Assembly (NCBI RefSeq): GCF_018320785.1 | Contig: NC_054886.1 | Location: forward strand, 30,019,732-30,083,731 | Length of the DNA stretch: 64,000 bases | Direction of reading: 5' to 3' | From: Cheilinus undulatus | Taxonomy: Eukaryota; Chordata; Actinopteri; Labriformes; Labridae | Shown here: in pieces, positions 30,960 to 42,777 of the stretch | Layout: each line of letters opens with the position of its first letter | Position numbering within the stretch: the first letter of the stretch is position 1 | Notes under the pieces: generated by a model | Databases searched by the model: none | Told to the model about the DNA's origin: nothing | Seen by the model: the letters and a program-made list of their open reading frames with translations, nothing else | Position numbers and translations under genes: made by a program

Positions 30960-31127
30960 GGGATTTTCCAATTGTTTTCCTTTCCCTAATCACCCGCCCA
31001 TGGAGCAAGGACAGAAGCCTATTGGTTGATCACTCAGGAACCACAGTTGACTGGTCCAATCACATCTCCTGAAGCTCTGTTTACACCCTCCCCTCTCCAC
31101 TCTGCTCTGCTCAGTGAAAGTGAAAGT
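30960..31127 (+). promoter_or_regulatory. Possible NLR upstream control region: kappaB-like and ISRE-like sites
   Basis: GGGATTTTCC at 30960-30969 fits the GGGRNNYYCC NF-kappaB consensus. GAAAGTGAAAGT at 31116-31127 fits the GAAANNGAAA interferon-stimulated response element. They lie within 170 bases of each other, about 1.9 kb upstream of the NLR start codon. An untranslated first exon between them and the ATG is likely but not proven. Such short motifs also occur by chance. Confidence 0.4.
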
Positions 31128-31884
31128 GTAGCATGACATCGATCATGGGATCTGCAAATACGTTCAGTCAAGGTGCAGCAGAGGTTGTAAAGACTCAGCA
31201 GTAGACGGTCTGATACAGGAGGGGGAGGAGAGGTAGGTGTGAGACAAGTAAGGGTACTAGGTGAGCATGAGGGCGCCAATCAGTGATAAGGGCTATAAAC
31301 AGATTAGATTAACCATTAAATAAACAGTTTGAGATCCTAAGATCACTTAAAAACTGAGAGTTACAGGCCTAAGTCGTGTCATAAAATAATAAACTTCCTA
31401 CAGTCAAATAGAGGCTCTGACCTTTGACTCCTTGTAGCTGCTGAGGTTTATGGACTTTGGTATTTCCTGTTCTGGTCTGTTATTCCTCTGACTTCGTCTG
31501 TCTCCTGCTGCGTCACACTTCTGTTCTCTTTGTTTGGTGAGGGCCTTTTTTCATATTTGAAAGATTTAGATTCATTGAAACGTGCTCAGCACAGGGACAG
31601 AGCTGCTTGTTTGGTGTTGTGCAAACGTTGCTAATGCTAACAGGAAGCTAGGAGTCCAAAATGTTGATTTTCTTCTAGTGAAGCCATTCTGTTGTAAATG
31701 TGATGTTTGATTTCCTTTAAATTCAGTCTCAATCTTTCATACTTATCAACACTATTATTCATTGTGCAGTGCTTAATCCTGAAGCTTATTTCAAACTTAA
31801 GAAGCAGTGATAATTCTTTATTCCACAGTCTAACAGCTAATTTAAAGCTTCCTTCCTAGGGCTTTAAATTCATTTTATAGCTCA

Positions 31885-32130
31885 CCAGACACTACGACTT
31901 GTGATTTCGCAAAGTTACTGACCACCTAGTGTTTTCTCTAGCCTCAGTTTTGTTGTTGGGAAATTATGAACTGTATGCCAAATCGGGTATGTCTGGTATG
32001 AGATGAAACACATACTCTGTTAGAGACAGTCAGCAAGACTTTAGAGATGAATTGCCTTGTTATTCTGAGTTGTTTTCTTAATATTATTATACATAGACCA
32101 ATTTTCTTTATTTGAAGCACTATATCTGAC
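31885..32130 (+). repeat. Dispersed repeat family Y, copy 1
   Basis: Shares TTTTGTTGTTGGGAAA, CTGTATGCCA and ATGTCTGGTATGAGA, in the same order and spacing, with 33240-33345. A family of unknown type. The stretch 31130-31885 before it shows no recognised gene. Confidence 0.7.
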
Positions 32131-32314
32131 AACCATAATTATTGGTTCTTTTTTCTTTAATGTATATTTTATATACATTTTTGTTTAAATAAAACACTTA
32201 CTGTTATTTAGCAAATAAACAAATCTTCACCATGTTGTGTCAGACCTCTAGTCTCCTTTCTTCTCCTTTAAACTTGTTTTATCATTTATGGTGGAAATAT
32301 CATTATATGTGTGA

Positions 32315-32750
32315 GCAGGCCTGCCCACAGAATTGGCTGGGCCCCAAAAACCTGGAGAATTGTGCTATGGTTAGGTTTTGATGTCCCTATTATTTATTTT
32401 TATCCCCTTTTCCCTACTGTTTCACTCATATATGCCACTGTGTTCCATTTTTAACAAATTTCTAAAACTTTTCACCCATTTTTGCAACTTCATTCAGCCT
32501 TTTTTTTTTTAACAGTATTGTCCCTCTTAACCCATTTTCCCCCTGTTTGCCTTGCCCATTTTTTGGCAACTCATTAACCTCCTTTTACCACTCATTGTAA
32601 CATCTAACCCATTTGGGCCATTTTTAACCCATTTTTTTAATTGTTTACTTAATTTCCCTTAAGATCGTCTCATTTTCTTCTACATCTCTCTGGCATCTTA
32701 ACATTTTTGCATGTCATGACTTCATGACTTAGCTATAAAGTCTGCCATTA
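32315..32750 (+). repeat. T-rich degenerate array with GGGCCCC module (copy 2)
   Basis: Starts with GAATTGGCTGGGCCCCAAAA, continues with TTTTTAACCCATTTTT-like units, and ends with CTGGCATCTTAACATTTTTG. This is the same module order as at 7100-9310, but shorter. It lies just upstream of the NLR start exon. Confidence 0.75.
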
Positions 32751-32977
32751 TTTTCCTGAAAGGCTGGCCTACATGCTAGTAGTTTAAATTGTTCAGAGTT
32801 TAAATAAAGACTTGAGACCTCACTGACATATTAAGGAGAAAAAAATCTAATAAAATGAAAAACAAAAGATGCAAAACAAAGTCATGTGGCAAGTCTCCAA
32901 GCAAACAAAGTTTCCTACAAAATCTCTTCTTTCTGATTCTTTCATAGCAGCTGAAGGACAGCAGGGGGCGCCCTGCT

Positions 32978-35900
32978 ATGGATCAGTGTGTGGAACCAGA
33001 GAGGGGAATCTCTCCCTCTAAAACCTCTCTGTGTGAAGACGAGGAAGCTCTGGGGTGAGATGACCGCTGTCACTGATTATTGTGTTTTTTTAAATTAATC
33101 ATATACATTTGTAAATTATATTTTTTTAATTTCATTTTATGAGTTATATTGCTCCTGATGAAATTAAAAGTTGCCTTTGCAGCAGGGCTTTGCATTAACT
33201 TTTTTGCACACTGGCCACTGTGGCTACTTGTTTTTGAACAGTTATTAGCCACTAAGCATTTCCACTAGCCACAGTTTTGTTGTTGGGAAACTACGTGCTG
33301 TATGCCATATTGGGAATGTCTGGTATGAGACAAAACACATGCTCCATTTCCCTCTTTAATGGATATTTAGCTCATACCAATATTAAAACACTGACTGTTA
33401 ACACAGCTGGTTTTATGAACATAACTAATTTTCAGTCAGACAAATCTCCACCAGAGAATGCTGAGGTTGTGACACTGATAAATTTCACCAGCCAAAGTGG
33501 CTAGTTGGAGTCAATCAATCAGTAATTAGTATTTCTTGTTAACACACAGTAAGCCTTGTGTGGCATGACAGGAGATGAACAATAACTTGAATATTTTTGT
33601 ATCAGGATGCAGAGCAACGGCCCTCATGAGCCCAGCGGCGTGTCCATGAAGAGTGACATGTCTATGGGTCGCCCTATTGCCTTTAAAGATGGACAACCTT
33701 CTGATTCATGGTAAGAATTCATCCACTAAAACAATTAACATCCGAGGAAAGACTCATGTCATGATCCAGAGCATCCTAGTGTGGTGTAGCGGTCAGAAAA
33801 CCATCCAAGGAGGAATTTAACATGACTATCCATATTCCAGATGTCACTCTAACCCAGCTTCCTCTTCTCATCTTCCAAATTCACCTACTGTCCTTTTTTA
33901 GCCTTAGCCCAGCCTACTCCTCCAATCTGTGTACTTCATCAGCCACCAGCTTCACTCTATCTTTGAGACCTGCTTTGTTCTAAGTGGAAAAGCCTTGTTC
34001 CTTTATAGAGTGCTCATTAAAATACTTGGAGAGTCAACATTTAAACCAGAGAATATTATTGGTGAACATTTCTTCTCATTATTACGTTGAAAATCAAAGT
34101 CAGCAAAGCTGTGCATTACCTTTGTTTTTTGTTACTTAAAAATACAAGGTCATGCCTGAAGTTATGCACCTGCTTTTTCTCTCTGTCATACAGCTGTCTA
34201 TTGTTAACACATTAACAATAACTTTTATTGTTTTTTTGTTTGTTTGTTTGTTTGTTTTTTTATCAGGATGCAGATTGCAGACTCTCCTGAACCCAGCGGT
34301 GTGTCCATGAGGAGTGACAGGTCAATGGATCACCCTGAAAACTTTAAACAACCAGAGAATAAAAGGTAAGAACGAAGGCAAACTAGGAACTATCAGCATC
34401 TCACGCTCATGTGGTAAACTCATGTCATAATGGAGAGCATCATAATGCATCGAAAGACATTTTGAAAAAATTGTCGATAAAAAGAGCCCACACCCATTAC
34501 TCCTCATAGCAAAATTATGGCAGGGCATCACACAGACTCAGTAGACAATGGACAACACATTTCTGACTTAAAAAAATACACCTATCTCTAATATCAAGGA
34601 TAGGAAATGTTATTTGTAAATGTCACTTTGGGCTTTTGTGGTTAATCTATTATCATCTATTATTGGAAAATTCATTTACTTTTCAGTCTTGATTGCAAAG
34701 TGGCATAATTTTATCTTTTCATTTGCATTTATACAGCATAAGTCAAAATCAACTAGATTCAACAACAAAAAAACACTTTTCCCACTCTATGCCCATTTTG
34801 TCCACTTTTAATTCAATTTTGAACCCCATTTTCCTACTACATCTTTCAAATTGTTGCAACTTTTTTCCACTTTATAACCCTTTTTAACAGCTTTTCACCA
34901 TTTTTCGCCCATTATGGTACCCTTTTTGCCTTTCTGTAACCCATTTTTGTCACTTTTCACTATGTTTGCCCATTTATAAAAATTCTGCAACTGTATTTTT
35001 TCCCACTTTGACCTCATTTTTGCTAGTTTTTGACCTGTTTTCACAAGTTTATCTGGCTTTTTTTTTTTTAACCAGTTTTTGCCTCTTCAACCTATTTTCA
35101 TCACTTTTAACCACTTCTCTCAATTTTCTCCATATTTTTTCTCTTGCTGCATTTCTCTAAGATTTTTTTTATTGCCATTTTAATCCCGTTGATGCCTCTT
35201 TTGAACCCTTTTCACCACTGCTTTCACAAGTTATGCCACTTTTTCTTCACCTACTTCAGTTTTTCCACTTATAAATTATTTAACAATTCACATGACCACA
35301 TCAGAACGTTCAGTGCATTTCAATCAGGGACTTTATTAGTTTAAGTAAAGAAAAACGCAATATAAGGTCTCTTACAGGACATTTAAAGGTCATGTGACAC
35401 CTGTGTTATAGTGGGTCCTTATGGGTTAAACATGGTGCTTTTTTTTACAGAGTCCAGTTGGAAGTGTCAGAACCTTCCAGTGATCACTCAGAGAAGCAGC
35501 ATCACAAAGAACTTGACCACATATTTATGGTACGTACATCACAGGTTCACTTAAATCAGCTGTTGTTGAAAAAACCAAAGGTTCTGTTCTAACCATTGAA
35601 CTTTGATGTTTTTGTTTTTTCTTGTTTTGTTTTTTCCAGATGCTAGAGGAGAATATTATCACCTTTGTGAAGAACGAGCTGAAGAGAGTTCATAGAGTTT
35701 TAATTCAAAGTTACCCACAAAGCTCAGAGAGTCAGAGTGAGGATGAAGAGCAGAGGAGCAGTAAAGAGGCGTTTTTGAAAATCACAGTGGACTTTCTGAG
35801 GAGAATGGAGCAGAAGGAGCTGGCTGAGTGTATATGGCACAGTAAGAGCATGGTTTTCTTGGTGATATGATACAATGGAAAGTTCAGGTGGTTCCCAGCA

Positions 35901-38900
35901 ATCCCAAACGTTTATGGTTGAAAAAGAGCTGCACAAGTACACTTTAACAGTTCGCCTTTCATTAATATCTCCTCTTGTTTGCTTCTTCAGGAACTGCTGC
36001 TTCAGTGTGCCAACGCAAACTCAAATCCAACCTAGAGAAGAAGTTCCAGTCTGTCTTTGAAGGGATTGCAAAAGCAGGAAACCCAACCCTTCTGAATGAC
36101 ATCTACACAGAGCTCTACATCACTGAGGGGGGAACTGGAGAGGTCAACGATGAACACGAGGTCAGAAAGATCGAAACAGCATCCAGGAAACCCCACAGAC
36201 CAGAGACAACCATCAGACAAGAAGACATCTTTAAAGGCCCACCTGGGAGAGATGGACCAATCAGAACAGTGATGACAAAGGGCGTGGCCGGCATTGGGAA
36301 AACAGTCTTAATTCAGAAGTTCACTCTGGACTGGGCTGAAGACAAAACCAACCAGGACATCCAGTTCACTTTTCCGTTCACTTTCAGAGAGCTGAATGTG
36401 CTGAGAGAGAAGAAGTTAAGCTTGGTGGAGCTTGTTCATCACTTCTTTACTGAAACCAGAGAAACAGGAATCAGCCGGTTTGAAGAGTTCCAGGTCGTCT
36501 TCATCTTTGACGGTCTGGACGAGTGTCGACTTCCTCTGGATTTCCACAACAAGATCCTGACTGATGCCACAGAGTCCACCTCAGTGGATGTGCTGCTGAC
36601 GAACCTCATCAAAGGGAACCTGCTTCCTTCTGCTCGTCTCTGGATAACCACACGACCTGCAGCAGCCAATCAGATCCCTTCTGAGTGTGTTGACATGGTG
36701 ACAGAGGTCAGAGGGTTCACCGACCCTCAGAAGGAGGAGTACTTCAGGAAGAGGTTCAAAGATGAGGAGCAGGTCGGCAGAATCATCTCCCACATCAAGA
36801 CATCCAGAAGCCTCCACATCATGTGCCACATGCCGGTCTTCTGCTGGATCACTGCTACAGTTCTGGATGAGGTGCTGAAGACCAGAGAGACAGAAGAGCT
36901 GCCCAAGACCCTGACTGAGATGTACATCCACTTCCTGGTGGTTCAGTCCAAGCTGAAGAATGTCAAGTATGATGGAGGAGCTGAGATGGATCAGCATTGG
37001 AGTCCTGAGAGCAGGAAGATGATTGAGTCTCTGGGGAAACTGGCTTTTGAGCAGCTGCAGACCGGAAACCTGATCTTCTATGAATCAGACCTGATGGAGT
37101 GTGGCATCAATGTGCGAGAAGCCTCAGTGTACTCAGGAGTGTTCACCCAAGTCTTTAGAGAGGAGAGAGGACTGTACCAGGAAAAAGTGTTCTGCTTTGT
37201 CCATCTGAGTGTCCAGGAGTTCCTGGCTGCCTTTCACGTTCACCTGACCCTCACCAACTCTGGAGTCAATCTGATGTCAGAGGGACAGACAATCTCCTGG
37301 ATCTCTAAAATCTTTGATTTCAAACATAGACTCAAACATCTCCATCAGAGCGCTGTGGACCAGGCCTTACAGAGTCCAAATGGACACTTGGACTTGTTCC
37401 TCCGCTTCCTCCTGGGTATTTCTCTGCTGAACAATCAACGTCTTCTTCGAGGTCTAACAACACAGGCAGGAAAAAGCTCGCAAACCAATCTGGATACAAT
37501 CCAGTACATCAAGAGAAAGATCAGTGAGAATAAATCAGCAGAGAAAAGCATCAATCTGTTCCACTGTCTCAACGAACTCAATGATCGTTCTCTAGTTGAA
37601 GAGATCCAACAGTCCCTGAGATCAGGACGCCTCTCCACAGATGAACTGTCTCCTGCTCAGTGGTCAGCTCTGGTCTTCATCTTGCTGTCAGCAGAAAATG
37701 ATCTGGATGTGTTTGATCTGAAGAAGTTCTCTGCTTCAGAGGAGGCTCTCCTGAGACTGCTGCCAGTGGTCAAAGTCTCCAACAAAGCTCTGTATGTGCA
37801 CTCTTAACTGTCCAATGCCTTTTTTATGTGTTCAGATAGAAACATTATTTTCTTTTCTCTTTGCTCTTTAGGCTGAGTGGCTGTAATCTCTCAGAGATAA
37901 GCTGTGGAGCTCTGTCCTTAATCCTAAACTCCCAGTCATCTAGTCTGAGAGAGCTGGATCTGGGTAACAATGACCTGCAGGATTCAGGTGTGAAACTGTT
38001 GTCTCCTGGACTCAAGAGTGCACTGCAGACTGGAAACCATCAGGTGTGTTTTTAAAATATTCTGATGATAAAGGTAATAGCTTGGATTTATATAGCTTCA
38101 TGGGACCCATGGACACCTGACTGTTTTGGGAGAAGGGCTGTCAAAGAAGAGATTGTAGGTTTCAGTGAACAGTTGGCATTTCAGGTTGTTCTGGATAGGT
38201 AAGGGAATATTTGCCGGTTTTGCACTTCACTGCGTCAACCTTAGTCCTGTACTACTCTGGTCTTGTCCAAGCCCCATCTCTCCGGGTAGTGGGCTGGATC
38301 AGGCCAAGGAAACCACAACCTCAACTGCTGTTCCTGTATCAAGCACCTGACCCTGCCCATCCCCACTCTTCTGAGCACATCTGCATTAGACACACAGTCT
38401 TGCCAGCAATGCCCAAAAATGCGCTGAAGAGAAACTGTGACAAAGAAGCCCAGCCAGCCCCTCTGGCCATCAGTCAATGTTCAGGCCTCACAAGAGTATA
38501 TTAAGACCAGGAGGACCAAAGCCCTGGAGACTCTGACTTTCTTCTGTATGCTAAGGTACTGGATCCAGGTGTTGTGTAGTCAACCGGTTTTCAACTGTTT
38601 CTGCTCAGCTTGAAGTAATCTTTCCAGGTTAGCTCCTGGAACATGACTACTCTTCAGGAGGACTCTTGCATACCTGTGATTCTGAGGGTACTGGCTCTGC
38701 TCAGGATTGCCGTCTCTGCCTTTTCAGAGATCAGGCTCCCTGGCACTGGCGAGATTTGTGAGGGTGGATAAACCCACTTCTGGTTCCGTGTGCTGATTGA
38801 CGCCACAGTGGTGATGGCGAGCCAACTGGCCCCCAACTGGTGGTAGTGACCCACCTGGCTCACTTGAAATTGGAGGTAAGGTTGCAACATTTACTGCTGC

Positions 38901-41900
38901 ATTTTCATTGCAGTCTACGCTCCAACAGCAGTGAGTGAACTCTCTGCAAAGACAGTGTTCTACACCAGACTCAACTTGGCGGTAGGCTTGGGCCTGGCAC
39001 TGACATGAAGGCAAAGCATGTGTTGGTCCACATGGCTCTGGAGAATGAGATGAAAACTCCTCAATGCTCCTTGACTTTACCAGCAGTCGGAGGTTGAGCT
39101 TTGCTGGATCATGGTTCCAGACACCTGATTCATGGTGCAGGACTTGGTATTTCAATGATGGTGTCACAAAGGAGGAGACTGACCATGTACTATGAGGTAG
39201 ACACTGGAGGTTGCTCAGGGATTGCCCAGTTCATTCGTTGTCACCATTGGCTTCTGGTCACAACTGGGAAGTTGCACCTGAGAGGCCCCAGGGAGGCTGA
39301 CTCCGCTTGAATCAGATTGGGGAGCACTTTGGGGAGCCCAAAATTGTAGGCATATGCAGCTGGGGTAATGGCCACTCTTAGAGCACCAGATGCCTCTCAA
39401 GATCCTGAGACTCCCTGGATGGACTTCAAGTCCAGTACCCTGGCCACTGCCAGTGAATGCATCCCGAGGTTACCGAGGAAGAAGGGGGTATCATCTCTGA
39501 GAAAACTATTAATATTATTAAGGCAAGTTGCAGGGCAAGACTTGACGGTACTTTAGGGGTTCTTTCAATGTTTCTAAAAAGGGGGCATTGCAGATACATG
39601 CGGTGAGGGTGTTCCATAGGGTGGGGACTGCAGTCCTGAAGGCTCTAGCAGGCCAGTGTCTGAGGACTAGAGGTTCTGCAGGTGTATGGGTGAAAGAGGT
39701 CGGAGAGGCTCTGTGGGGCAAGTAGGGAGTTTTCAGTGTTAGGGTGTTTTCGGTGTTTTAAATCATTGTGTTTACTTGCTGATCTTTGTGTTTAGATTGA
39801 GTTGCTGTAACCTGTCAAAGAGAAGCTGTGAAGTTCTGTCCTCAGTCCTCCGCTCCCAGTCCTCCAGTCTGAGAGAGCTGGACCTGAGTTACAATGACCT
39901 GCAGAACTCAGGAGTGAAAATGCTGTCTGCTGGGCTGAAGCATCAAGACAGGACACTACAAACTCTCAGGTAAAAATTTAGCAGTCCATTTACATTGAGA
40001 TTCTACGCAGGGCTCAGTTTACCAGGAAGACTTGCCACACACTATTATGGCGTCACAATTAGTTTGTTTGCAAAGTTGTTTAATTTATGAAGTTGACTCC
40101 ACTGACTGGAGATCCTTTTTCAGGCTGAGTTTGTGTAACCTGTCAGAGGAAAGCTGTGAAGATCTATCTTCAATCCTCTGGTCCAACTCCACTGGCCTGC
40201 AGGAGCTGGACCTGAGTAACAACGACCTGCAAGATTCAGGAGTGAAGCTGTTGTCTGCTGCAATCAGGAGTCCACATTGCCGACTGAAAATTTTTAGGTG
40301 AGTTAAAACAAACTGAATATTGTGAAAATCTAAGTCTGGACATTTGCACACATTTAAAGCATACAGGAGCCATAATCGCACCATATATGGGCCACCTGCA
40401 GGTCAAAGATCTGAGAAAAGATGCATCATCTCTGTGTAGGTCAAGTATAGCTGAAAACAGTTGGAAACCAGTGGTCCTAAAGGTCAAAATCAGTCGATCA
40501 AAACACGTATGACTTAACTTTAATTTTCTTAAGTGAGGTGCACTATTAGACCAAGCTTATTACAGCCAACATCAGCCTAAGTGCATGCTACTGTATTTCA
40601 AGAGCTCTGTGTCCATGTGTCTTTGTGTAGTCTGTCTGGCTGTATGGTCACAGAGGAAGGTGGCGGGTCCCTGGCCTCGGCCGTGAGCTCCTCCTGTCTG
40701 ACGGAGCTGGATCTGAGCTACAACCATCTGGGAGAACAAGGAGAGAAACTTCTGTCAGCTCAACTGGAGAATTCACACTGCAGTCTGAACTCACTGAGGT
40801 ACAAACAGATCTACAGAGGGACTGAGAGAGAAACAATCAGGAACCACATTTTGATGAAGTTAAGACCCAAAACTTTGGTCTTTAAGAGCAATTTTTAAAA
40901 TCAAGGAATAAGGATGAACATAGAGAAAGACTTCATCTGGTGTAGGTCTGTTGGTTCTGCATTAAAAAACACCTCAAACAATGTTTACAGATGATATAGG
41001 CCTAAGCTGGGCAAGGCTGATATCTGACAGTAAATCAGGAAAGGGGCAAAGACTTTTCCACAGCACTAAATGTATTAAGTGTATTTTTTTTCAACCTTCC
41101 TCCAGGTTGGACCATGGTGGACCACACAGACTCAAACCTGGTCTGAGGAAGTGTGAGTGAGGTTTAATTCATGATTTGTGAGAACATAATGATAAATTTT
41201 GATCAGGAATCTTCTATTGATCCGAACAAACAATGACAAATGAAAAAAATAACTCTAGAACACAAATACAGATTGGCTAAAGATGATTATAAATGAACAG
41301 ATGATAAGTGACAGCTGTGATGTGTCTCATTCTCTCCATCAGACGCCTGTGAGCTGGAAGTGGACATGAACACGTTGAATGGAAAACTCAAACTGTCTGA
41401 CAACAACAAGACGGTGAGACATGTTGCGGAGGATCAGTCATATCCTCATCATCCACACAGATTTGACCACTGGCCTCAGCTGCTGTGTGGGACTGGTCTG
41501 ACTGGCCGCTGTTACTGGGAGGTGGAGTGGAGTGGAGGGGTTACTGTATCAGTGAGTTACAGAGGAATCAGCAGGAAGGGAGACACTGAAAAATGTGTCT
41601 TTGGACAAAACGATCAGTCCTGGAGTCTGAGCTGTTCTGAGGAAGGTTACTCCGTCAGCCACAAAAACACCACGACAAACATCTCCTCGTCCTCCTCACT
41701 CATCTCCTCATCCTCCTCCTCTGTCTCTGGAAGAGTAGCAGTCTATGTGGACTACCCTGCTGGGACTGTGTCCTTCTATGGAGTCTCACCGGACAGTGTG
41801 ATCCACCTCCACACCTTCAGCACCACATTCACTGAACCTGTCTTTCCTGGGTTTGGATTTGGGTTGGGGATTGAGGTCGGGTTTGGGTTTGGTGTTGGAT

Positions 41901-41953
41901 TTGGGTTTGAGTTTGGGTTACCAGCATCCTCAGTGGCTCTGTGTTCTCTATAG
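32978..41953 (+). CDS. Fish NLR (NLR-C/NLRP-like): FISNA-NACHT-LRR-PRY/SPRY, with a frameshifted LRR exon
   Basis: Cytosolic innate-immune NTPase sensor. Exons: 32978-33054, 33606-33710, 34267-34365, 35451-35529, 35640-35841, 35991-37791, 37872-38043, 39796-39969, 40124-40297, 40631-40798, 41106-41152, 41343-41953. The start ATG opens [20 protein letters not shown], a typical fish NLR-C start. Exons 2 and 3 are related repeats ([11 protein letters not shown]). FISNA lies at about residues 190-260. The NACHT domain has Walker A GVAGIGKT (about 285-292) and Walker [16 protein letters not shown] exons 8 and 9 are 174 bp and exon 10 is 168 bp. PRY-SPRY includes [11 protein letters not shown], a serine-rich insert and a Gly-Phe-rich tail. 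Exon 7 is only 172 bp, apparently missing CA of CCACAC. Using it gives a TAA four codons into exon 8 and about 849 residues; skipping it restores frame for about 1178 residues. Exon borders are by eye. The gene is either functional by skipping, truncated, or a young pseudogene. Confidence 0.88.
33185..33500 (+). repeat. Dispersed repeat family Y, copy 2 (NLR intron 1)
   Basis: Matches 31885-32000 in CACAGTTTTGTTGTTGGGAAA, GCTGTATGCCATATTGGGAA and TGTCTGGTATGAGAC. It begins with a GGGCTTTGCATTAAC stretch not seen in copy 1. Confidence 0.7.
34790..35275 (+). repeat. T-rich degenerate array in NLR intron 3 (copy 3)
   Basis: Units such as CCATTTTTGCCACTTTTAAC and TTTGCCTCTTCAACC are repeated irregularly. 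Same composition and orientation as the arrays at 7.1-9.3 kb and 32.3 kb, without an obvious GGGCCCC module. Phenylalanine-leucine-rich open frames here are artefacts. Confidence 0.75.
38625..39490 (+). mobile_element. LINE endonuclease relic in NLR intron 7
   Basis: Broken plus-strand frames resemble the endonuclease part of a fish non-LTR retrotransposon. [21 protein letters not shown] (38690-38755) corresponds to the usual A-FSE-R-PG-GEI motif. Later, [20 protein letters not shown] (39408-39465) corresponds to the DFK-TL-AA-ECI stretch before the reverse transcriptase. Stops and shifts are frequent. The 38050-38620 stretch before it is unrecognised. Confidence 0.6.
39530..39700 (-). mobile_element. 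LINE reverse-transcriptase C-terminal relic
   Basis: The minus-strand frame [20 protein letters not shown] followed by [12 protein letters not shown] matches the end of CR1/L2-type LINE proteins (RAF-APTLWN-LP-IR-A---FK--LK). It is about 55 residues, opposite in strand to the preceding endonuclease relic, so the two are separate insertions in NLR intron 7. Confidence 0.6.
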
Positions 41954-42208
41954 TTCAGCCTGACTGGATTTAGAAACAGAACAACTGGATTCAGCTCAAG
42001 GTCTTAGAAATATTTCACCTCTCATCTGAAAGACTTCTCAAGTTTTTGGTCTTTAGGTTTGAACGAGCCTTTCTATTGGGAGGATGCCTCACATTATTGC
42101 AACAAGAGGACACTGGTTGTATCTGAAAGAAGGCAGAAGCAACGAGAAAAGACTGACTGTAGAACTGGTCAGCTTCACTCTCTATGGACCATTGATTCCT
42201 GTTTTACT

Positions 42209-42240
<32 letters not shown>

Positions 42241-42770
42241 ACCACACTAATGAAATCCATTTGACATAGCTTATTGTCATTGAGAATGAGAAAAGTTTGC
42301 ATAATAAAACATAATAAAATATTGAGACATTATTTATGATTTTTTGATGATGTTTAATGAAATGTGGGTTCAACCTGATGAATCCTTAACTTAGACCAGT
42401 TTGAATAAATTTAAGCCATTTATAACATTTATCAAATTACAAATAGAGAAATGTCGAAAAAAAAAGGTCTTAAAAAATAAGGCTTTAACATAATCATACT
42501 TCCTGTATGAAGATTCAAACAAAATATATAAAGCTTTGTAAGATCATTTTTATTTTCTCATCAAACTTTTTGCTTCATAGTGACAATTTTGGAAGAAAAA
42601 ATGTTATAAAAAAAAAAAAACAAAGTTTAAGTGAAACAAATGTAGAAATGTTTGTCTTTAGTATTGGCAATATGCAGGCATTAAACCCACTCTCTTCATA
42701 TGAGGGCATTATATTAAAACTCCTTGTTGAGATACAATGTTGAGATATATGCTTATCAAGATGCACTTAT
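41954..42770 (+). other. NLR 3' flank, AT-rich
   Basis: Directly follows the PRY-SPRY stop codon. An A-rich stretch lies at 42209-42239. AATAAA signals at 42303-42308 and 42313-42318 are plausible polyadenylation sites for the NLR transcript. No other gene was recognised. Confidence 0.5.
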
Positions 42771-42777
42771 CCCAAAT

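Noticed and set aside
36581..36997. 138-codon minus-strand open frame
   Set aside because: Shadow of the NLR NACHT exon on the opposite strand.
38724..39167. 147-codon minus-strand open frame
   Set aside because: Lies across a plus-strand LINE endonuclease relic and shows no domain of its own.
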